Source: Hyalella azteca | Taxonomy: Eukaryota > Arthropoda > Malacostraca > Amphipoda > Hyalellidae | Length of the DNA stretch: 64,000 nucleotides | NCBI RefSeq assembly: GCF_000764305.2 | Contig: NW_025946531.1 | Span: 1 to 64,000, forward strand | Direction: 5' to 3' | Shown: piece by piece, positions 40,941 to 54,412 of the stretch | Layout of the letters: each line of letters begins with the position of its first letter | How positions within the stretch are numbered: position 1 is the first letter of the stretch | The notes under the pieces: generated by a model | What the model saw: only the letters and a program-made list of their open reading frames with translations | The model's database searches: none | Told to the model about the DNA's origin: nothing | Program-made: the position numbers and the translations under genes

Positions 40941-43779
40941 CACAACACTTTATATATATGGCCACCACACACATACGACCAGCCATACTTGCTGCTTTAG
41001 CTCAACTTCTGCGTTCCAACTTCACTTTTAAATAAGAATAATATACATTTAAAAATTACTCAGTTATAAGATTTGCAGTTGACAAAATTATTTTTTCAAT
41101 ATTTTTAATACCTATTGAATTTTTTTTTATTTTTCAAATAGTTTTTTCTGTCAATTGATTCATGCATTGTCTCCAATTTTATGCAAGTGACAGACAGACA
41201 GCCAGACAACAATTAAGAAGTGAAGTTAAAGAGAAGTGTTATAAAAACGTATACGTTTAAAAATTACTTTTTAAAGACAACACTTCTAAAAAATCCAGTG
41301 TCCCCAATGTAAAACATTTACAATGAATTTCTAATTTTAATTTCGAATATTAAAAAATTAATTTTTTAATTATTTTAATACACAAAAGAAATTATATTTT
41401 CAAAAATATTCATTCTGTAATTGATTCGTGCATTGTCTCCGATTTTACTCTAGTCTGCAAAATTTCAGATAGATTGGAGAAGTAGAAGTGTGCCAAAAAT
41501 CGATTATAAGATTTGTAGCAGACAAAATTATTTCTTCAATTTTTTAATATTGAAAAAAATTTTTATTATTATTTATTCCGTCAATTGATCCATGCATTGT
41601 CTCCAACATTACGCAAGTGTGCAAAATATCAGATTGATTGGAGAAGTAGAAGTGTGTTAAAAATCTATTATAAGATTTGTAGCAGACAGACAAACAGACA
41701 AACAAGAAGTGAAGTTAAAGAGAAGTGTTGTAATGAAAACTTGGGAAGTACCTGCCTTATTTATTTACACGTAGAAACAGACATAGTGTACACGAATCTG
41801 TTGTAAACCCGGAAATCGCTGATGTTCATCGCAACAGCCGTAAACAGCGGACGCGTGGGCCGGCGCTACGTACAGATGAAGGTGTGTATAAGGTCCGCTG
41901 CCGCAGCACCACGCCCAGCGCTAACCTCCTACGCACGCGCAAGATTTCAGTATTTGCGCAAGGCTGCATACACTCAGAGTAATTAGTGAGATCTCGTCTA
42001 AATAGCGATGTACTTATTGCCATTGTGTGGGTAATCCTAATCCAGTTTGACCGGTAAAAGGAGTATAAAAGTGCTACGTGGAGAAAGTGTCACTTCTTAG
42101 ACGGTATGACACATTAATTTCGCTATTGAATGAGCTGCGACAGACGATTATACGTTTGTAGCATCCGTTGTGATAAACTAGAAAACAAGATTAAAATAAG
42201 ATTAATTTTTACATTTGGATCGGTTGTAATATAACAAAGAAATTCAATGAAATAATATACGATTCGTCACATCGGAGAGAATGATAAATAAAACAAAAGT
42301 AACACGTATAACTTGGCAACAACGATGAAAAAACTGGTATATGAACTATAAATTCTCAAAACACCTTTCGAAAAAAAAGTGGACTCATAAAATGCAACAG
42401 CGAGAGGTAACAGTTAATGAGCGAAAACCGCGGCTTCCGTTACAGTAATATAGTTAGGGAAGAAATTCCCACAGCAAAATAAGTGTTGCGATAAAGGCAG
42501 CCAAAATCCCACGGTTTTGAGAAACAATGCAGTGAGAGAACGTTTCACTAATAACCATGGATCATATGCTGCATCGTGCTGGCCGGGCGCATGCAATAAG
42601 CGTATATTGTCGATGAAGATAATATTCTTCCGATTAGGTATAAGATATAGTAAATAATTAGTTTAGTTTTTTATATTAATCAACCAAAAACTCAATCAAT
42701 TGTAGTTACCAAATGCGCCGGTAAAAGCTTTACATAGTCAAAAATATGTTCAAATTGCGTTATCTGTCGTTGAAACAGCGCGACGCTGTTTAATTTCTGT
42801 ACCGCACGCAATCCAACAACAGATAAGCTCCAAAGAAATCGATTCATTTAATTAGCAATGAAACATGCCGATTAATGAAGAACCTAAATCATAATAAAAA
42901 AGGGAGATATAATCTACGCTAGTTCGATACGATAATTTACGTTCGAGTCCCGTGAATCAAAAGAAAGTAACCTGACCTCAGATATATACGGTCAAAATCA
43001 ACAGTGAATACATCACATATAGGTTTGGTATAATGCGCATATCGAGTCAGAATGAGTTAAATGCAGTTCTCCGGTTTCAAAGAAAATCTTTTAATTTTAC
43101 CGATATAAAGTGCAAAAGTATCGTAATGCGGTATTATTATAGTTCAAAATGTATGTTCTAGTAAATAATTGACCTTATTTGTATTGCGAATATAGAATAT
43201 TATTAGGTTGAATTTTTACAGCGCATATCTTCAACAAGGAAATATGTTACGGCAACCAACATTTTAACTGGATCAATCGTTAATGTTAAATTAATTTTTT
43301 CGACTGTTTATAAATTCCACCAATTGTCATGATCGAGTACGTATCAGGTTTCGGCAATGCACCATACAGAACTATAAAAGGGAAAGCGGTCAATGCATGT
43401 AAAAAGTAGAACATGAACATATTCATTCATTTTGATGGAAACCAAGTGGACTCAAAAAATATTATCAGTGTTACTCAACAATCAAGCATGCCGGGTTTCC
43501 AAACACATGACCCATTGATGGCAAAGTGAGATTTACAGAAAAAACATCACCGAGTTTCAGCAACATTATTTACGTAGAGAAAGCAGTCGTAATGAGATGT
43601 GCATAAATCTACACTAATCATCACAGAATTATTCTCTGAAGTTCCACACATTGATCCATTGTATACTTTCGCCGCGGTCTTTGCATGCTCTCTTTTCTTG
43701 TCGAGTGTTTTTTGGAGTTAAACTTATAGTGTTATTTACGCCTAGTTCGGAGAAGTCTTGCTCTCATTCCTTGCAGCAT

Positions 43780-43930
43780 TGAACGCAAAGTCACGTTCTT
43801 GTGGCCGCGAACGTGATCTCAGACGCACACCGCGTCAACGTGACGTCAACGTGCGGTTGACGCTGAACGTGTAAATGACGTTTTCCTGCGTCGCTGTGCA
43901 CGTGTGAGTTGCGAGACCAATTAGAACGCA
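43780..43930. other. GC-rich patch with clustered acgtg/tgacgtca motifs
   Basis: Contains acgttcttgtggccgcgaac, caacgtgacgtcaacgtgcg and gtgcacgtgtgag in an AT-rich setting. Could be a MITE body or a regulatory island; no inverted ends were established. Confidence 0.35.
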
Positions 43931-45774
43931 GACTACGGTAACGACTTCCTGTAAGATGCTTAATTAATCTTAACATAATTACACTGCATGAGTAAAATAT
44001 GCCGACGAAGCCATGCACCAAAGGCCATTTTTTCCGAGGTCAAACTTCCATGTCGCGAAAATGCGCCGTTATTGGGATTCAACTTTCTTCCAACTGTTAT
44101 ACGAATATAAACATCGATATGAAGTTGAGTTTGATCAAAAATTCACAATTTCTAACGGTTGTTTGAATGCTTGAGTCACAAACAGGCGAATGTCAAGAGC
44201 TGAGCGTGAAAGAACACAGCCCAAAATAGATTACGGAACAAAATACGAACATAATAGCGCTCGAGCTGACGCCTGCTTCAAAATATAGTCATGTAATCAA
44301 TGCAAGCATAACATGTGACGTAAGACGTAAGCTATTACAGTCATGCCATTTAAAGCATGGATGCCGTGTTCTCTGATGTTACTATCATAGCATTCAGGCA
44401 TGGCTTCCGTTTTAAAGAAGGTATCGCGCGAGTGATGGTCTCGCTTTGAGCTTCTCTCATATGTTCTTTGGCCCCCAGATTGTAGGTGACATGTGAGGGG
44501 GCGGCTTAAGGTGGCACTAGTTAAACCGAAGTAATTTACGTTCTGGAGAAGTCTACAACCTTTATTGGAGGAAAATTTTTATATAACATTGGTTTCCTGC
44601 AGCGGTCCCGATTTTATGCACGGATTATTTTTTATGATTAAATTCTTGCTTATGTATTAAATCAAAAATCTAATTCGGTCAGTTGCTATTATGCTTCTGA
44701 TGTTATTTAGCACAATTGAATTGCGGACTCGTTCATCTGTCTTATAGACGATGTTGATCTGATTTTAGTGATAAATCGTCATGATGCTTCCATTGGATGT
44801 TGAGTCATTGTTAAGTCGGTTTTGACGTGCTCGATAATTATTAGAATTGAAAATTTACATTAAGGCCTGCGGAACATCCGGCGTATGGTGCTTTGATTTA
44901 AATGCAGTGCAGGTAGCGTTCTCTTGCAGTATAGTATCTGTATTTTTGCCTTACGTTCCTCTACGTACGCTAGTGAATATTACAGCATTTATGCTAATAT
45001 TATTTACATACCGGTATTAGTATTATAATGTCATTAGCATTCCAGTACAGGACCTGCGTTTATGTAACACTTAGAAACCCTCGAGAACTTGCAGAGCAGC
45101 AACAGGAGCCCGGTGATCGTGCTTGGGAATTATACGCGAGAATGAAATTAATAATAGTGTGAAAACAATCAATATTAATAAAAAATATAATGGTAATAAA
45201 TCTATGCAAAAATGGTCGTAAAAACACAATAATGTCGTAAGTAATTGTCAAGTGTGGATTAATGACATCAACTTCCTCCACAGGCAATTGCAAAACGAGC
45301 ACAACTTTTAAAGTTGAGTTAGTGTTAGTACAACACGAAACGATTTGCAGAAAACTTCCATATGCATCAAAAAAACGTGAAACTTAAACGCACAAATCCC
45401 TTGATATTGAAACATGTACAAGGCATTCGACTGGCACGCTGCTGTACAGGCCCCACAAAAACACACAGAATTGATGATGTGTGGAACTGTATGGCTGAAA
45501 GCAATGTACACAAGGAGCAACACAGCAGCTAGTGGGCATCTTGTCATGCTAACAACGATCTTTTGTTCATAACATTCAACGAAATCTTGCAAGAAATACA
45601 TCCCTTAATGGCTCGGCCGCATCTTCACGGTTAGTTTCGCAATACTGCATACAACAACTAATATCATAAATGCAGTGATTATTAACTTTATTTTCATGTC
45701 TGTGAATGAGTTCGCTTGGACGTCGAGAGCATCGCCCGAGAGAACTATTCCTGTATACCGCGCGATCGGCTTTG

Positions 45775-45940
45775 CCAGGGCAGTACTATCAAAAATAGTT
45801 AGGAGTTCGTATCTCCGCCATGAAAACAGCCGAAATTACTGACGGCTTTTCTAGCTAACCCCACCGATCATAGACTAAAAATCGACCGCTACGCGTATTG
45901 TGGCCGCTACGAAGATTTATGATGGCTTTGAAAGTACAGC
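45775..45940. mobile_element. Diverged family B MITE
   Basis: From ggcagtactatcaaaaatag to tggctttgaaagtacagccc, with internal cttttctagctaaccccacc. Distantly related to the copies at 45946-46087 and 56016-56158. Confidence 0.6.
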
Positions 45941-45945
45941 CCAGA

Positions 45946-46087
45946 GGCCATGCTTTAAAAAAAAGTTGAGAGATCGTAAGTTCATCAGCCAATCATTGAC
46001 GGCCTTTCAAGCAAAATCCACCAATCATAGATATGAAAATAGAGCGTAAGTACTTACGTTCACTTAGCCAGTTTTGAAAGTATGACC
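45946..46087. mobile_element. Family B MITE
   Basis: Begins ggccatgctttaaa and ends ttttgaaagtatgacc (imperfect terminal inverted repeat), with the internal body gatcgtaagttcatcagcca, cattgacggcctttcaagca, gcgtaagtacttacgttcac shared with 56016-56158. Confidence 0.8.
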
Positions 46088-47469
46088 AAGAAGTGCAAGT
46101 GACGCGACTGAACTTTTTCCCGTTTCATCCGATTAGGTCAATGGAATTTTTACGAATTACGTTGTACTCGCATTAGTATTATTCATTTTGATTCGAGAAC
46201 AGCTTGTATGAAATGAACTGATAAATTTAACGTTAGTACAATAGCGGTTGGCTAAATTAAGGCTTTTCGTCAGGTCCTCTCTTATCTTGATTAGATATCT
46301 CAGCGTTCAGGCGATGCGAGTCACAACGTATTTCCACACGCCGTTCGAGAATAAATGTGTCCAAATATAGATTTGAAGAAAGAAAGTCCAAAAATAGATT
46401 TGAATTAGACATCATCAGTGACAGAAATTAAATATTACCACGCTACACACGGTAACATGAATTTGATGTCTCATGAACGTCTATTCATTTCAATCATATT
46501 CTGACACTATGTACACATCTCGAAAATCTAATTTCAAGATAAATTTTAAACATCAAACGCGTAAACGCTTTTCTTTCATCTGTTTCCATCATAATAAGGC
46601 ACATTTCCGCCAAAGAATTAATGTAGCGACAGTTGAAGTAACGACTGAGCTAGTGTGAGTGATGAAGAGTGCGCGGCGCGATGGCGATCGTCACGCAACT
46701 CGCAAGCTGCCTTATTATACATTACTGCTTGGGTAACATAAGTATTTCTATGTGTAGACGGCAGCACTCGTGACTATTGCCTCATACGCCGTTGATAAAT
46801 TCAAACGCATCTCATATACTGACAGAAAAACGAATAAAATAAACTGGTTTATTAATCTAACAGTTGATGAACGAAATTGAATACACAAAATAAACAAACA
46901 ACTTTAGTAAAACTGATCCTGAGCTTAAAGCTCTTGAAAATTATTCAAAAGTGTTTCCAGAGAAGAGCACTTCCCTAAATTAAATCACGTAATAACATCT
47001 GAACTTTCTCTGCGACGAATCCACATGCGTGATGTCATAATAGGCCACGGAAACAATCCCGTTTCCGCAGCGTAAACAAAAAAAAAAGCGGCCGCACAGG
47101 GTCGTTCTGCACGACATTGCATGACGACGTAGTTTTCTACATTGCAGTGCACCGTTACAAGAGAATCTTAAATAAAAAGCACAGGAATAATTCGCAATAC
47201 ATATTTCTGTTCCGTTATGCACTTTGCATTAATTTTTTTTTTTGAACATCAGAATAGTATAATCTGAATATTAGAGAACTTTATTTGACTTAGTAGGTAA
47301 ACTTCATTCAATTCCGAAATTAATTCAACTAAGGGATTTTCATTCCACAAGATTTACTTAATAGGTAAACTTCCTTCAATTCCCATGCAAATCCCAACTG
47401 ACGGTTTTCATTTCACAAGAATCTCACTTGCAGCGCAAGGGAAAGATTTATGTAGATCATAAAATTGAA

Positions 47470-47660
47470 GGGAAAAAGATTTTTTTCAGCCACCGGTAAT
47501 ACAAGAGTGCCGGCCGCTCTTACCCGACAACCATCGCGAACAGATTTATATCATTTATAAGAGGCGCGACCGACGCCCGGATGATCAGCAGAGCGACCAG
47601 CACTCAGGATAACCACAAGACGGCTTTCCGTGCGGTCGCGAGGCCGGTGGGACAAATTTG
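47470..47660 (+). promoter_or_regulatory. Possible core promoter (TATA and initiator spacing)
   Basis: TATAAG at 47556-47561 in a GC-rich patch, with an initiator-like ATCAGC whose A lies 30 bp downstream (47586). The following 64-codon ORF shows no known domain. The patch could be a retroelement promoter or an orphan promoter. Confidence 0.25.
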
Positions 47661-48213
47661 CGGACAACTTTTATATTTATTGATCAATTTCGGCAGTAGC
47701 AATTTTTTTCGCGGCTTATTTTGTGATTATTGGCACTGTTTTTTCATAAATCGAAATTTCGATCACTATTTTTGAACAAATATCTTTTTGTGAATTATTT
47801 TGGAATTTGCGCTATTTAGAAAGAATTACAATGAGATTTATTTGCAGTTACTTAGGCGGGAAGAGAAACGGCACGGTGTCATTTCAGGCAGAAAATATTT
47901 ACGCTGTAACGACGCTATGAATTGATATCAATTAATTATTCACAGTTATTTAGATGGCGGTTTGGGCATCATATTGCAGTCATAAGAAAATTCTATTGGT
48001 GACCCGAGTAACATTTGTTGATATTAACTTGTGTTTGATCCCAGAAACAGAATTGCGCTTTGCTTTTTTAGATTTAAAGAGATGGTTTATGCTTGAATAA
48101 CTCAAAGGAACGTCAATATACTGAAACCAGTATGATTTATTTCCGTCTCACATCATATATATACCAGGGAATTGAAGGATATTTCATGAAATTATTATTA
48201 GCAATCTTAATAA

Positions 48214-48366
48214 AGAAGAAGTCGGTAGTTCATGGACGAAGTCGATAGTTTATGGACGAAGTCGGTAGTTTATGGACGAAGTCGGTGGTTTATGGACGAA
48301 GTCGGTAGTTTATGGACGAAGTCGGTAGTTCATGGACGAAGTTGGTAGTTCATGGACGAAGTCGAA
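48214..48366. repeat. 20-bp minisatellite (gtttatggacgaagtcggta)
   Basis: Seven or eight units of gtttatggacgaagtcggta, with two more at 49691-49735 on the other side of the duplicated segment. Confidence 0.92.
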
Positions 48367-48745
48367 CCCTAGCAATTTCAGAAAGCTACTGATACTGCAG
48401 TAGGTGTTTTAGTCCCGCTATGATACGTTAGCCTTATAAAAATATATATGGAATGGAAATGCAACATCACTTCCAATTTCAAAGTATTATTTTAAATCCA
48501 TTTAACTAATTCATTAGTTCATGTATTATTTCTTCCTTGAAAGAAAGCCTTACTGAATCCTAGTAACGAATAGCTCATTTGGTTTAACATTTTCACGATC
48601 AGTCCTATTGAGATGAGAGCTTTCGAGGAGACTACAAGTAACTGGGCAACATGAACGCGATAAGTCAACTGCATAGACGCGCAACTGTGCACCACGCACT
48701 ATGTAAGAATGTAAACATAGTCGTGTTGAAATATTGATTACTTAA

Positions 48746-49089
48746 CACGTTGACTACGATTGTTTCATCTTGTACTATTTTTAAACAGGGTTGCCAGACG
48801 GTCATTTTTTCCGGATAAAATCCGTGATTTAGTTTTTCTCTATTACGTTGGCCGGCTAAAATTTATGATAGGGGTACTTCCTAATTAAATTTTAAATACT
48901 GCAAAAAGAAAATAAATGGAATTTTTATAGCGGAACCTAGAAATAAACTAGTATTTATTGAGTTATCGGCCTTTTTTTGCCTTTTTTGTTCTTGGATTTG
49001 TCCGATTTTTGGCAACCCTTAATTATGTACCACTACGTCCTGGAGAAATACATTTCGTGGTACGCATATACGGTAATGTAGTCAACGTG
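48746..49089. mobile_element. piggyBac-type MITE with TTAA target duplication
   Basis: Flanked by TTAA at 48742-48745 and 49090-49093. Perfect 12-bp inverted ends CACGTTGACTAC / GTAGTCAACGTG (16 bp with TTAA). The duplicated partner at about 57807 lacks the 344-bp insert. No transposase; non-autonomous. Confidence 0.9.
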
Positions 49090-49514
49090 TTAATATAATA
49101 CTATATTATATTAATATTGATATTTACGTGAAAATTTATAAAAAATGAACCCATTATAGAAAGACCGAAGACTTTTGGATTATTGTTTCCTCTAAGAAAT
49201 AACTCGAAGCACATTGCACATTCTTGGGAACCATTATTTTTATGTAAATTTCTGTACGCAAAATAGAATCGCGTAAAATAGCAATATCAAAAATGTATAA
49301 CTACTGTATAACACGGAAACGAATGATAGACTGACGCCAACTAACAGCGGATACGAATGACAGAGCGACGACTGCAAACAAAAGTCGCCTGAGTCAATTT
49401 TGCCCAAATATTGCGTCGGCTCCCGGTTATGTTGAATTCCGAACTCGTTGACTTCCGTTGTTACATAGCTTTTACAATTATTGCGTAATAAATGTAAGCG
49501 ACTACGACGCACCC

Positions 49515-49610
49515 GAGCTAGAACTCTGTGTTTGAGGAAGACAGAGTTTGAACTCGGTGCTTGAGGAACACAGAGTTTGAACCCGGTGCTTGAGTAACAC
49601 CGAGATATCG
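49515..49610. repeat. Array of about 30 bp (gagtttgaactcggtgcttg)
   Basis: Three units of gagtttgaactcggtgcttg plus aggaacac. Each has a small dyad (caccgagtt/aactcggtg). Matching array at 58248-58392. Confidence 0.9.
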
Positions 49611-50335
49611 ATAATATATTTAGAATTCTAGACGATGTATATAGCAGGAACTCGGCGATGGCGTTGCAACACCTCGTGCAATGTGTTGCATAATGGACGA
49701 AGTCGGTAGTTTATGGACGAAGTCGGAGTTCATTCATGAAGTCCAATACAATGAAACCAATCATTTGGGCAGGCATTGATCGCCTTCTTGGAATCATACG
49801 CTAAGCAGCTTAGCCGGGCAAACACTGCCCGCACATATCGTTCAGAAAGTTCATCTGAATCTAATTTCATTGTAAACCACGTGGAGGTTGAAAATATTAT
49901 AATCTAAGAAATTGGCATGATTTATAAGTTGAATCGCCTAATTAGCTTAAGCCTAATATGAGTTCGGAAGCGCCATATGGGTGCAGTTCATGAATGCGTT
50001 TCCCACGCATGATTCATTGCCTGTATTTGCAAATACGATTCTAGGAATGAGCTTGTCTCATGACGGATGTCCTTCCTGTTATATGCTTGCTGTTTACCAT
50101 AACCGCCAGCAAATGAATTGTCTTCATTTCAAAAGCCTGTGCATGCAGTTTTGAGATCGCTAGCCATTTGTTTGAGTCCAATAAAAGTAATACGTCGCAG
50201 AACTCGTTGAATATCTTCGCCAACATGTCGCATTTTCCTAATTACAAATATTAAAATATTCTCAAGTTATGCAGTCTGGACGAATTTAGAAAGAGAGCCT
50301 AAGCTCACGACGACTTACTACTTTTCCGCAGTTAA

Positions 50336-50662
50336 TTGTACCCTACCTCGACCGAATAGACGCAATATTGAATGAAACTAAATCTATGAATCATTAAAAT
50401 ATCAATGGTTAATATAATATAGGTATTAACAGAACCATTAATATTTAATGGTTCTGTTAATACATATTTTTAATTCATAATATATTTTTTAATTCATAAT
50501 GAACCTAGTATTACTAACTACTTAACGTTCTAAAATTGAATGAGATTAACTGAAAGTTAAATAACTCAGGCTTGGCTATCTAACATGAGAACTTTGGTGA
50601 ACAGCGTAAAATCTCGTGCTTGTAGACGAGCGATCCATTTATATTCAAAGCACTTCTTGGAC
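50336..50662. repeat. Copy 2 of the duplicated segment (no LINE insert)
   Basis: Uninterrupted form of 40306-40940. It has its own local palindrome, attaacagaaccattaatat / ttaatggttctgttaat, near 50410-50465. Confidence 0.88.
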
Positions 50663-51884
50663 AAGATTCCATGCATGTAACCCCGTCGAATGTTTAAGTA
50701 GGCAGCTGAAAGCAAGTAACAGAGAAAGTGTGCCTTGTGCCTGCCTTAATTAGCCGCATTTTATGCAGTGAACTCTCAGCAACGAAGTTCAATAACAGAT
50801 TAATGGCAGATCTCTATACCTAACGCGGATTTACAGAAAAATCTGTTTCGTAATGAAAGATGAAAACAATAACGCTTTTCATTCGAAACTATTTACACGC
50901 GCAGATAAAAACATACGCAACCCAGACGCGGAGTAAAAAAGATACGCAACTTTTCCTACGCAGGTGCAGCTTAGTCTAGGAAACGGAAGCTGCAGCCATA
51001 ATTGTCGTCGGGGCAAAAGAGCTGTGAAACCTACACAGTCTTGCCCATGTTGACATCCGGTCTAGTGACTGTCAACAGTCACGACAGAACCCACATACTA
51101 CATCTGTAGACTACGTATCGCTTAGGAAACTGCGGCTGTTAATTTCAATACTTCATATAACACAAGTGTTACATGAAATTTTATGCATGAATCATGGATA
51201 CTCCATGGATTCTGTTTGTGTATAAACGACATCGATGCATCGGGAATGACGTCATACACATCTCACCACATTGCTGTAATTAACACCACACCTTCTTCTA
51301 GTTGAGCAGAACAATTAAAATGCCCATGAAAATAAATTCCTTTAAAAAAGCATAAGAAATGACGTTGCAATGTATATTACTTGTATGCGCATATATATAC
51401 ACTTCGTGAACCAAAACAGTTCGTTCATAATTTGTTCAATGTTGCAGTAAAGATACACAGCAACAGGATTTTGCACATGCATTGTGAGCTGAGAAGCCAG
51501 AGGCAATAGAAGGAAAATATGTAGCATGTCGCAACGGTATGTAAATAAAGGATGAAGAAGCCTCGCCTCTCAAGTCCTGCTCTCTCTGGTTAACTTTGTC
51601 TGAGCACTAGCCAGTCAAATTCATCCATAGTGTGAAACATTTGAACGTACAAGTCTAAAGTCATGCAATTAGTAGAGATATTCTCCCAGTTATACTTTTA
51701 AATATTGTTTTTATGATAATTTCCATCACTTTTATTTCTAGCTCATAGATATGCGCAAAATTTTTTTCAAGTGCTGGTTCTGACTCACCCAACATTCCTG
51801 ACAAAATAGTGAATATCAGAGTAAATGGTGAGCCTGAATATGGCTGGAATTAAAGTGCGCAAAGCACACCATTACACAGGCCCG

Positions 51885-52035
51885 CACCTGCATGCAGGTG
51901 CAGCGAGCCTGCAGCTGCACTTGCCTACAGGTGCAGCGAGCCTGCAGCTGCACCTGCCTATAGGTGCAGCGAGCATGCAGCTGCACCTGCCTACAGGTGC
52001 AGCGAGCCTGCAGCTGCACTTGCCTACAGGTGCAA
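51885..52035. repeat. 35-bp minisatellite (caggtgcagcgagcctgcag)
   Basis: Four GC-rich units of caggtgcagcgagcctgcag plus ctgcacttgccta. Each is a near-palindrome (gcagctgc, gtgcag/ctgcac). Cys-rich ORFs through it reflect only the repeat. Confidence 0.92.
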
Positions 52036-52111
52036 CGGAAGTGCCACCGTTCACTGCCGAGCCCAATAAGGGTGGCAGGCGCTGCTGTAAATCCCACACT
52101 ACCGTTAAATA

Positions 52112-52275
52112 TAACCAAAACTAACCTTAACCTAAATTGGCCTCAACCTAAATTGGCCTTAACCTAAATTGGCCTCAACCTAAATTGGCCTTAACATAAA
52201 TTGGCCTTAACCTAAATTGGCCTTAACCTAAATTGGCCTAGCTTACTCTAACATAATCTAACTTAACCTAACTTA
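52112..52275. repeat. 17-bp minisatellite (aacctaaattggcctta)
   Basis: About eight units of aacctaaattggcct(t/c)a, decaying into aacataatctaacttaacct. Contains CCTAA but not as a 5-bp telomere repeat. Confidence 0.92.
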
Positions 52276-52861
52276 GCCAAAACATTAATGGAAAACTTGT
52301 ATATCATTACTGGACAGTGTACTAGACAGCATCGTTGCCGAGTAATAAAGCATACATAACATAGCTTATAAAGAACAAGATTTGACAACATAACGAATTT
52401 AAAGCATGAATGCCATTGCTGGAGTATAATTGACAACACAAATTTAACGGAACAAGACAAGTGATCTCGTTTAATTTATTGCCGGGACATCACATGCACA
52501 TGTCACCAAATTCTAAACTACATAAAGATGGTCAGATCGATCAGCCTATAGGCGGATTTTATTTCCTTAATTCAACAAGCCATCAACAATTATACTATGA
52601 AATTAATCCTTAATTCAACAAGCCATCAACAATTATACTATGAAATTAATCATTCTGTGAACAATACTACGAAACATGGTAAATCCATTTCTTTCTTACG
52701 GGCAGTGGGAAGAAATAGAAAAATTTTCTAGCGCACCTAGAGCATAATTTTGTAAAAATTGATGACATCGGCAGATTAGAGATAGGTACTTCTCGCAGCC
52801 CATGTTCATAGCAAGCAATCTTGTGGACGACGATAAATCTACTGATATTACCACGAGCATT

Positions 52862-53045
52862 TGAGTGTGTATTGATGTTGATGATGTGATGCTGATGATG
52901 TGATGATGATATGATGTTGATAGTGTGATGTTGATGATGTGATGTTGATGATGTGATGTTGATGATGTGATGTTGATGATGTGACGTTGATGATGTGATG
53001 TTCATGACATGATGTTGCTGACGTAATGCTGCTGATGTTGATGCG
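52862..53045. repeat. 14-bp array (gatgttgatgatgt)
   Basis: Irregular gatgttgatgatgt units. The His/Ile/Ser ORF on the minus strand is a by-product. Confidence 0.9.
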
Positions 53046-54189
53046 GTGTAAGGTCTGCTGAAGGCCACAACAAGCGAGCCAAGAAGGCGGGCGGTGTATA
53101 AGCTGTCAACAAACATAAGCTGCTGCTGCGGCGTGGGAACTGACACGGTTTGCTGCAAATATTTGGACGTGTCTTTAGAATGTTGCATACTGAACGTAAA
53201 ATACAGAAATCCATAACAGGAAACAATGGAAATTTGTATTGCTTTATAAAGAGATCAAATACCATCATGAGTCAACAAGACTCACACTTTTGATAATCGA
53301 CTACCTACAGCTGAAGGATTTAAAAGCTCTAGAACGCAGTCCCTTACTGATATAAAGCAAGGAATTGATTTTCACGTCGTTGGGTCATATACAAAGTAGC
53401 AGGTGGACGTTTTTTATGAGGATAAGGTGAATTTTTGTGATATTTTATTTTCTTTTAAATTTTTAGCGAATTGGCCACCCAAGCAATCGCGTGACATTAA
53501 TACTAAATACCGTAGTGATTTACTGTGTCTGGGATGTATGGAAGTATACGAGGGGATACGGAGTGTGGAGTGGGGAGAAATATGCACTGTACCGTCAATA
53601 TATAGTATATTGCACGTATGCTGTCAGTGCAGCTTGTGCGTATAGATTACAATGATTTTTACACGTTCCCCGCGAATATGATTGCACCACCTTTCCCCTT
53701 ATTGCGGAAGGCTTTCGGTGGTTGCTGCTTTAGAATATTATTGCAGTTTCTTATCGGTTGTTCAAGGTTATGTGTTCAAGTTATATGTGTTTTATCTAAA
53801 CTGCTTAAAATATTGCGTCTGGTACACTGATGTCTCAATACGCAGCAGTAGTATATTATTTTTAGTACACATATGGCACAATGTACGCGGGGATCTGTTA
53901 ATTTCAATGCGTCGATCCCGCTGCTCTCACCAGTTTGATTATCAATATAATATATAACAAATAAAATCTGCAGCATCCCAATTCCAATGAAGGTCGATTC
54001 AATATTACCGTGCCAGAATTCGTGCTGATTTAATATTTGTGGAACTGATGGTACAAGGACTCATTTGTCCCAAGACAAATACAAACAAATTGCGTGCAGA
54101 AAAGGCACAAACTTTCCCGTGTTCGGCAGTAGTAGGTCATAAATATTGATGGCTTGTCGTGACCGCCATTAGAGGCTAACAATGCTCAT

Positions 54190-54412
54190 TGTTAATCACA
54201 ACTCATAAAACTGGAGCCGCATACGTGAAAATTCGTGAGTTCTCACAACTCATGAAACTGGAGCCGCATACGTGAAAATTTCTGAGTTCTCACAACTCAT
54301 GAAACTGGAGCCGTATACGTGAAAATTTCTGAGTTGTCACAACTCATGAAACTGGAGCCGTATACGTGAAAATTTCTGAGTTGTTACAACTCCTCATAAA
54401 ACCGGGAGTTGT
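54190..54412. repeat. 47-bp tandem repeat, about 4.5 copies
   Basis: Unit tcacaactcatgaaactgga, gccg(c/t)atacgtgaaaattt and ctgagttg; spacing of 47 bp was measured between the first two units. Confidence 0.92.

Larger units (their letters stand above)
38158..41740. repeat. Cluster of dispersed repeat copies (caattgattcatgcattgtc)
   Basis: At least six copies, near 38158-38480, 39585-39975, 40000-40290, 41035-41240, 41260-41530 and 41570-41735. They share caattgattcatgcattgtc, tccaacttcacacaagtgtg, gattataagatttgtagcag, (acagacaa)n and agaagtgaagttaaagagaa. Some end tcttccaagttttc-like. Probably a transposon-derived family of unknown class. Confidence 0.8.
48368..49690. repeat. Segmental duplication copy 1 (partner 57436-58470)
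   Basis: Landmarks: tagcaatttcagaaagctac, atttcttccttgaaa, acattcttgggaaccattat, cgtcggctcccggtta and aacacctcgtgcaatgtgtt. Collinear with 57436-58470, apart from the piggyBac-type insertion at 48746-49089. Confidence 0.92.

Noticed and set aside
43780..43930. CpG-rich promoter of a neighbouring gene
   Set aside because: No adjacent coding exon or TATA/initiator pair was seen; kept only as a GC-rich patch.
51816..52167. Cys-rich ORFs (RCTCRQVQLQA type)
   Set aside because: They arise from a 35-bp GC-rich minisatellite; both strands are open for the same reason.
52112..52275. CCTAA-containing repeat as an interstitial arthropod telomere
   Set aside because: The period is 17 bp (aacctaaattggcctta), not 5 bp; CCTAA occurs once per unit by chance of the unit sequence.
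52667..53268. 173-codon ORF with HHQHHIINITSSTS
   Set aside because: It is driven by the 14-bp gatgttgatgatgt array; there are no splice or family signals.
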